64,000 nt of DNA from Burkholderiales bacterium (GTDB lineage: Bacteria; Pseudomonadota; Gammaproteobacteria; Burkholderiales; Burkholderiaceae_C): the NCBI GenBank assembly GCA_016195825.1, contig JACPYV010000030.1, positions 1-64,000 on the forward strand, given 5' to 3'. The stretch's first letter is position 1. Each line of letters begins with the position of its first letter. The notes below the pieces were generated by a model. It worked only from the letters and a program-made list of their open reading frames with translations. It made no database searches and was not told the DNA's origin. Both the position numbers and the translations under genes were made by a program. Positions 61,032 through 64,000 of this stretch are shown here, one piece after another.

Positions 61032-62753
61032 CTAGCGACCTGTCAGACGCAAACCCAGCAACACCAGTGTCGCCAACCCGAACACCAGGGTCAGCCCGCG
61101 CCAGAACAGCAGCGGATGCCTCTGCTGCAGCGGCGTGCGGTCACGGGTCATGAACTCAGGCCCCGGTGCATGCAGGTCGTGCAGGAACTCCGACAGCGCC
61201 TGCTGCCGGCGTGCGGCCTGCGGTTGCAGAGCCTTCTTCAAAACACGGTCCAGCCACTCCGGTAGGTCCGGCCGGCGCGTGCGCAGCGGCACGTATTGCA
61301 GCTTGTGCAGGTCGCGGTCGCCGCGTACCTGGGGCACCTGCAGGCCATAGGGCAGGGCGTCAGTCAGCATCTGGTAGATCAGCACGGCCAGCGAGAACAG
61401 CTCGGCCACCGGTGAACCGCCTTCGCCGGTGAAGTATTCCGGCGCCGTGTACTGCAGCGTGCCGGCAAGTTCCAACGCGCGCGCGTCGCCCAAGCCTTCG
61501 CTGAGGCCGGCCACATGGGCCGAGGCCAGGTCGATGAGAACGACGGTGCCCTGGCGGTCAATCATCAGGTTCTCTGGCCGCAGGTCCTGGTGCAGCATCT
61601 CCTTGCGGTGCAAGGCCTGCAGGCCGCGGGCGATCTGTTCGGCGATGCCGCGCACCTCGTCCAGGCCGGGCCGCGGGTGGTCGGTCAGCCACTGCGCCAG
61701 CGTCTGACCGTGGATGAATTCGACGGCTGTGAACAGGTGTTCGCGCTTGCTCTCGGCCGGTGCGGCCTTGATGACGTGGGGGCTGTCGACGCGCCGCGCC
61801 ACCCACTCCTCGGTGGCGAAGCGGTCCAGCTCTCGGGCGTTGCCGGCCAGCTCGGCCGTGGGTAGCTTGAGCGCCCATTCGCGCCCGTCCCTGTCCACGG
61901 CCATGACGACCTGGCTGCGTGCCGTCTGCTGCAGTTCGCGCACGACTCGGTACCCCTCGAACTCCTGGCGCGGCGCCAGCTGCGGTGGTAGGCGCAGGCC
62001 GTCGCGGCTGACGGGCGGGGCGATGTCGCGGGGCAGGGACTCGACACGCGCCAGCATGACGGTGACGTTGTCCTGGCTGCCGCGCGCCAGCGCTGTCGCC
62101 ACCAGCGCCTCAGCGACGGCCTGCATGTCGTCGCAGTGGCTTGCCAATGTCTGCTGCACGACAGTGGCGTCGAGGAATTCGTAGGCGCCGTCGGTGGCCA
62201 GCAGGAAGGTCTCGCCGACCTCGGTGGCCCAGCAGGTGTAGTCGATGTCGAGATGTGCGGTCACGCCCAGCGCGCGGCCCAGGTAGGTCTGGCCGCCGTA
62301 CAGGCGCACGCGGTGGTCCTGGCTCAGCTGCTCCAGCGCGCCGGCATGTACGCGGTAGACGCGCGTGTCGCCCACGTGCAGCAGGTGCACCTCGCGGCCC
62401 TTGAAGACCAGGGCGCTGAAGGTGCAAACGTGGCCGCGGTCCTTGTCGAAGCGGCCTTCGCCGCGCTGGCTCTCGGCATGCAGCCAGGCGTTGGTGGCGG
62501 CCAGCACGCACTGGGCTGCGCGGCGCACCGTCCAGGCTTCGGAGGTGCCGTAGTAGTCCTCCAGGAAGCCGCGCACCGCGGCCGCGCTGGCGACCTGGCT
62601 GACCGGGCTGCTGCTGATGCCGTCGGCGATTGCCAGCGCGATGCCGCGGGAGCGGCGCTGTGCATCGGTGGGCTGGGCGACGCCGTGAAAATCCTGGTTC
62701 AGCGGCTTGACGCCGGCCTCGGAGTGCTGGCCAACAGTCAGCTTCAGCGGCAT
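61032..62753 (-). CDS. PP2C phosphatase fused to a Ser/Thr kinase-like domain, membrane-anchored
   Basis: A 573-aa fusion. Residues 1-245 are a PP2C phosphatase with all metal residues visible (NQDFHG, AIADGISSSP, HVGDTRVYR, LATDGAYEF, GSQDNVTVML). Residues about 265-530 are a protein-kinase fold: VAIK lysine in WALKLP, HQDLRPENLM (HRD changed to HQD), IDLAS where DFG is expected, and APE in YTAPEY. The glycine-rich loop is not recognisable. One hydrophobic helix near 548-570 (GLTLVFGLATLVLLGLRL) anchors it to the membrane. The gene is downstream of nirD and the nitrite transporter and likely regulates nitrite or nitrate assimilation. Confidence 0.88.
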   Translation of the reverse strand: MPLKLTVGQHSEAGVKPLNQDFHGVAQPTDAQRRSRGIALAIADGISSSPVSQVASAAAVRGFLEDYYGTSEAWTVRRAAQCVLAATNAWLHAESQRGEGRFDKDRGHVCTFSALVFKGREVHLLHVGDTRVYRVHAGALEQLSQDHRVRLYGGQTYLGRALGVTAHLDIDYTCWATEVGETFLLATDGAYEFLDATVVQQTLASHCDDMQAVAEALVATALARGSQDNVTVMLARVESLPRDIAPPVSRDGLRLPPQLAPRQEFEGYRVVRELQQTARSQVVMAVDRDGREWALKLPTAELAGNARELDRFATEEWVARRVDSPHVIKAAPAESKREHLFTAVEFIHGQTLAQWLTDHPRPGLDEVRGIAEQIARGLQALHRKEMLHQDLRPENLMIDRQGTVVLIDLASAHVAGLSEGLGDARALELAGTLQYTAPEYFTGEGGSPVAELFSLAVLIYQMLTDALPYGLQVPQVRGDRDLHKLQYVPLRTRRPDLPEWLDRVLKKALQPQAARRQQALSEFLHDLHAPGPEFMTRDRTPLQQRHPLLFWRGLTLVFGLATLVLLGLRLTGR

Positions 62754-62775
62754 GTGCTTGCTCCACTGAGTTGCG

Positions 62776-62897
62776 GGCAGAGCCCCGAGCCGCCCCAAGC
62801 CGGCCCGCAGGCGATGTGTTTGCGGCTCAAGGCAGCAAGCATCGCCGTCCCCTTGGGGGGCTGGCTGGGCGCGCCCGCGTTCAGTGGGGCGCGACCG
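62776..62897. repeat. Degenerate intergenic repeat between nirC-like and kinase genes
   Basis: The gap holds CAGAGCCCCGAG (also at 6319-6330) and a hairpin core CCCCTTGGGGGG (62849-62860), which is the CCCC-AA-GGGG core of the other copies read on the opposite strand. It looks like an eroded member of the same dispersed intergenic family. No T-tract follows. Confidence 0.45.
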
Positions 62898-62907
62898 GAC
62901 GAGGAGC

Positions 62908-63720
62908 TCACACGATCACGCGCTTCGGGGCAGTCTTGTAGTGCGTCGAGTACAGCGACAGGCCGACAAAGGTGATGCCGCCGACGAGGTTGCCGACCAC
63001 GGTTGGGATCTCATTCCAGATCAGATAGTCCATGATCGTGAACTTGCCTCCCAGCATCAGGCCCGAGGGGAACAGGAACATGTTGACGATGCTGTGCTCG
63101 AAGCCCATATAGAAGAACACCATCACCGGCATCCACATGCCGATGGCTTTGCCCGACACCGAGGTCGACATCATCGCCGCGACGACGCCGGTGGAGACCA
63201 TCCAGTTGCACAGCACGCCGCGAATGAACAAGGTCAGCATGCCGGCGGCGCCGTGGGCCGCATAGCCCACCGTGCGACCTTCGCCGATGCTGCCGATCTT
63301 CAGGCCCACAGCGTTGGGCGCCTCGCTGAAACCGAAGGTGAAGATGATGGCCATGAAGACGGCCACTGTCAGTGCGCCGGCGAAGTTGCCGAAGAACACC
63401 AGCGTCCAGTTACGGAACACGCCGCCCCAAGTGGCGCCAGGGCGCTTGTCCAGCACGGCCAGCGGCACCAGCGTGAACACGCCGGTCAGCAGGTCGAAGC
63501 CCATCAGGTAGAGCAGGATGAAGCCGACCGGGAACAGCACCGCGCCCAGCAGCGGGTTGCCGGTGTTGACGCTGACCGTCACGGCGAAGGCCGCAGCCAG
63601 CGCCAGGATGGCGCCGGCCATGTAGGCGCGGATCAGCGTGTCGCGGGTGGACATCAGCAGTTTGGATTCACCGGCGTCCACCATCTTGGTGACGAACTCG
63701 GTCGGGACGACGTAGGCCAT
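62908..63720 (-). CDS. nirC: Formate/nitrite transporter family protein (NirC-like)
   Basis: A 270-aa pentameric-channel protein of the FNT family, predicted to pass nitrite (possibly formate) across the inner membrane. It has six helices with the family motifs: LLYLMGFDLLTGVFTLVPLAVLD, FFGNFAGAL, GVLCNWMVSTGVVAAMMSTSVSGK and the pore histidine in FYMGFEHSIVNMF. Proximity to nirD makes nitrite the likely substrate. It starts 27 bp after the nirD stop. Confidence 0.9.
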   Translation of the reverse strand: MAYVVPTEFVTKMVDAGESKLLMSTRDTLIRAYMAGAILALAAAFAVTVSVNTGNPLLGAVLFPVGFILLYLMGFDLLTGVFTLVPLAVLDKRPGATWGGVFRNWTLVFFGNFAGALTVAVFMAIIFTFGFSEAPNAVGLKIGSIGEGRTVGYAAHGAAGMLTLFIRGVLCNWMVSTGVVAAMMSTSVSGKAIGMWMPVMVFFYMGFEHSIVNMFLFPSGLMLGGKFTIMDYLIWNEIPTVVGNLVGGITFVGLSLYSTHYKTAPKRVIV

Positions 63721-63747
63721 GGTTGTTTCTTCTCTCGTGGGGTTGGT

Positions 63748-64000
63748 TCAGTTCAGGGCCACCAGCACGCGGCCATCCTGGACCTGGACCGTGTGTGCCT
63801 TGACCGATTGCTCGGGGGCTTCCAGGCATTCGCCGGTGCTGAGGTCGAAGTGGTTCTTGTAGAGCGGCGACGCGACGACGATGCGCTCGCCCAGGTTGCC
63901 GACGAGTCCGCGTGCCAGCACGCTGGCGCCGGAGCGCGGGTCGATGTTGTCGATGGCGTGGAAGCTGTTCATCCCGACGCGGAATACGGCCACGTGGCGG
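63748..64000 (-). CDS. nirD: Nitrite reductase small subunit NirD (N-terminus beyond window)
   Basis: The C-terminal part of the small subunit of assimilatory NADH-dependent nitrite reductase, about 84 codons visible; the start lies right of 64000. It has the Rieske-like fold of E. coli-type NirD without iron-sulfur ligands: VAVFRVG near the edge, AIDNIDPRSGASVLARGLVG, VVASPLYKNHFDLSTGECL and SVKAHTVQVQDGRVLVAL. The large subunit NirB should lie further right. It heads the visible minus-strand operon nirD-nirC-PP2C/kinase. Confidence 0.92.
   Translation of the reverse strand, partial: RHVAVFRVGMNSFHAIDNIDPRSGASVLARGLVGNLGERIVVASPLYKNHFDLSTGECLEAPEQSVKAHTVQVQDGRVLVALN

Noticed and set aside
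1-64000. tRNA, rRNA, CRISPR, riboswitch, prophage or insertion sequence
   Set aside because: I saw no cloverleaf, spaced direct-repeat array, transposase or integrase coding, or known riboswitch core; a tRNAscan/Infernal run would settle small RNAs.

Overview
This is a GC-rich (roughly two-thirds G+C), gene-dense chromosomal window. It carries no insertion sequence, phage gene, CRISPR array, rRNA or tRNA that I can find. Gene content points to a betaproteobacterium of the order Burkholderiales, probably the Rubrivivax/Roseateles/Leptothrix side (Sphaerotilaceae/Comamonadaceae). Reasons are a phaC-phaA-phaB polyhydroxybutyrate operon, a BPSS1780-type membrane protein beside an APH-fold homoserine kinase, a DUF2782 protein beside polA, a glnA-ntrB-ntrC locus, and intergenic CCCC(AA/GA)GGGG hairpin repeats of a kind common in that group. 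The genus is an inference; no 16S gene is present.

Layout. 1-5.6 kb: truncated lysR divergent from lysA, then a wbpB-wbpD-wbpE set for a diacetamido-uronic acid sugar nucleotide and a degenerate HD-GYP protein. 5.6-11.3 kb: ahpC-ahpF peroxide defence, rarD, a MoaD-like sulfur carrier paired with a BNR propeller protein, and a PPK2 kinase. 11.3-20 kb: a secreted CocE-type hydrolase, a large lipoprotein, an MDR reductase, truC-ychJ, hsp20, a MarR-GNAT fusion and small proteins. 20-30.2 kb: a UvrD-family helicase, a thioesterase, PhoX phosphatase, BPSS1780, thrB, DUF2782 and polA. 30.2-31.2 kb: a Phd/YefM-zeta toxin-antitoxin pair behind a perfect palindrome. 31.2-37.6 kb: an orphan LuxR-type regulator, an amidase, xdhA-xdhB and divergent guaD (guanine to xanthine to urate). 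37.6-46.5 kb: small membrane protein, solute-binding protein, Nudix, maiA, pgeF, phaCAB, and YciI/DUF4256/DUF427 proteins. 46.5-51 kb: a GbsR-controlled operon of membrane and redox proteins, then an AIM24 protein. 51-55.4 kb: a tightly overlapped run of YVTN propeller, polysaccharide deacetylase, fatty-acid-hydroxylase/sterol-desaturase-like protein, EI24 and CinA-like protein. 55.5-60.3 kb: glnA with a sigma-54 promoter, then ntrBC. 60.3-64 kb: a TonB-like lipoprotein and a nitrite locus, nirD (partial)-nirC-like transporter-PP2C/kinase fusion.

The right end is a nitrogen block: nitrite uptake and reduction feed ammonium to glutamine synthetase, whose promoter has the architecture served by the adjacent NtrBC. 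Xanthine dehydrogenase and guanine deaminase add purine nitrogen salvage. No stretch above 300 bases lacks a gene; the longest gaps (about 100-190 bp) hold promoters, hairpins or degenerate repeats.

The most interesting unexplained items are: the GbsR operon with two near-identical 20-bp upstream elements; the MoaD-like/BNR pair; the Phd-zeta module with its 8-4-8 palindrome; the PP2C/pseudokinase-like fusion with a C-terminal membrane anchor in the nitrite locus; and the HD-GYP protein lacking its HD dyad beside the wbp genes.
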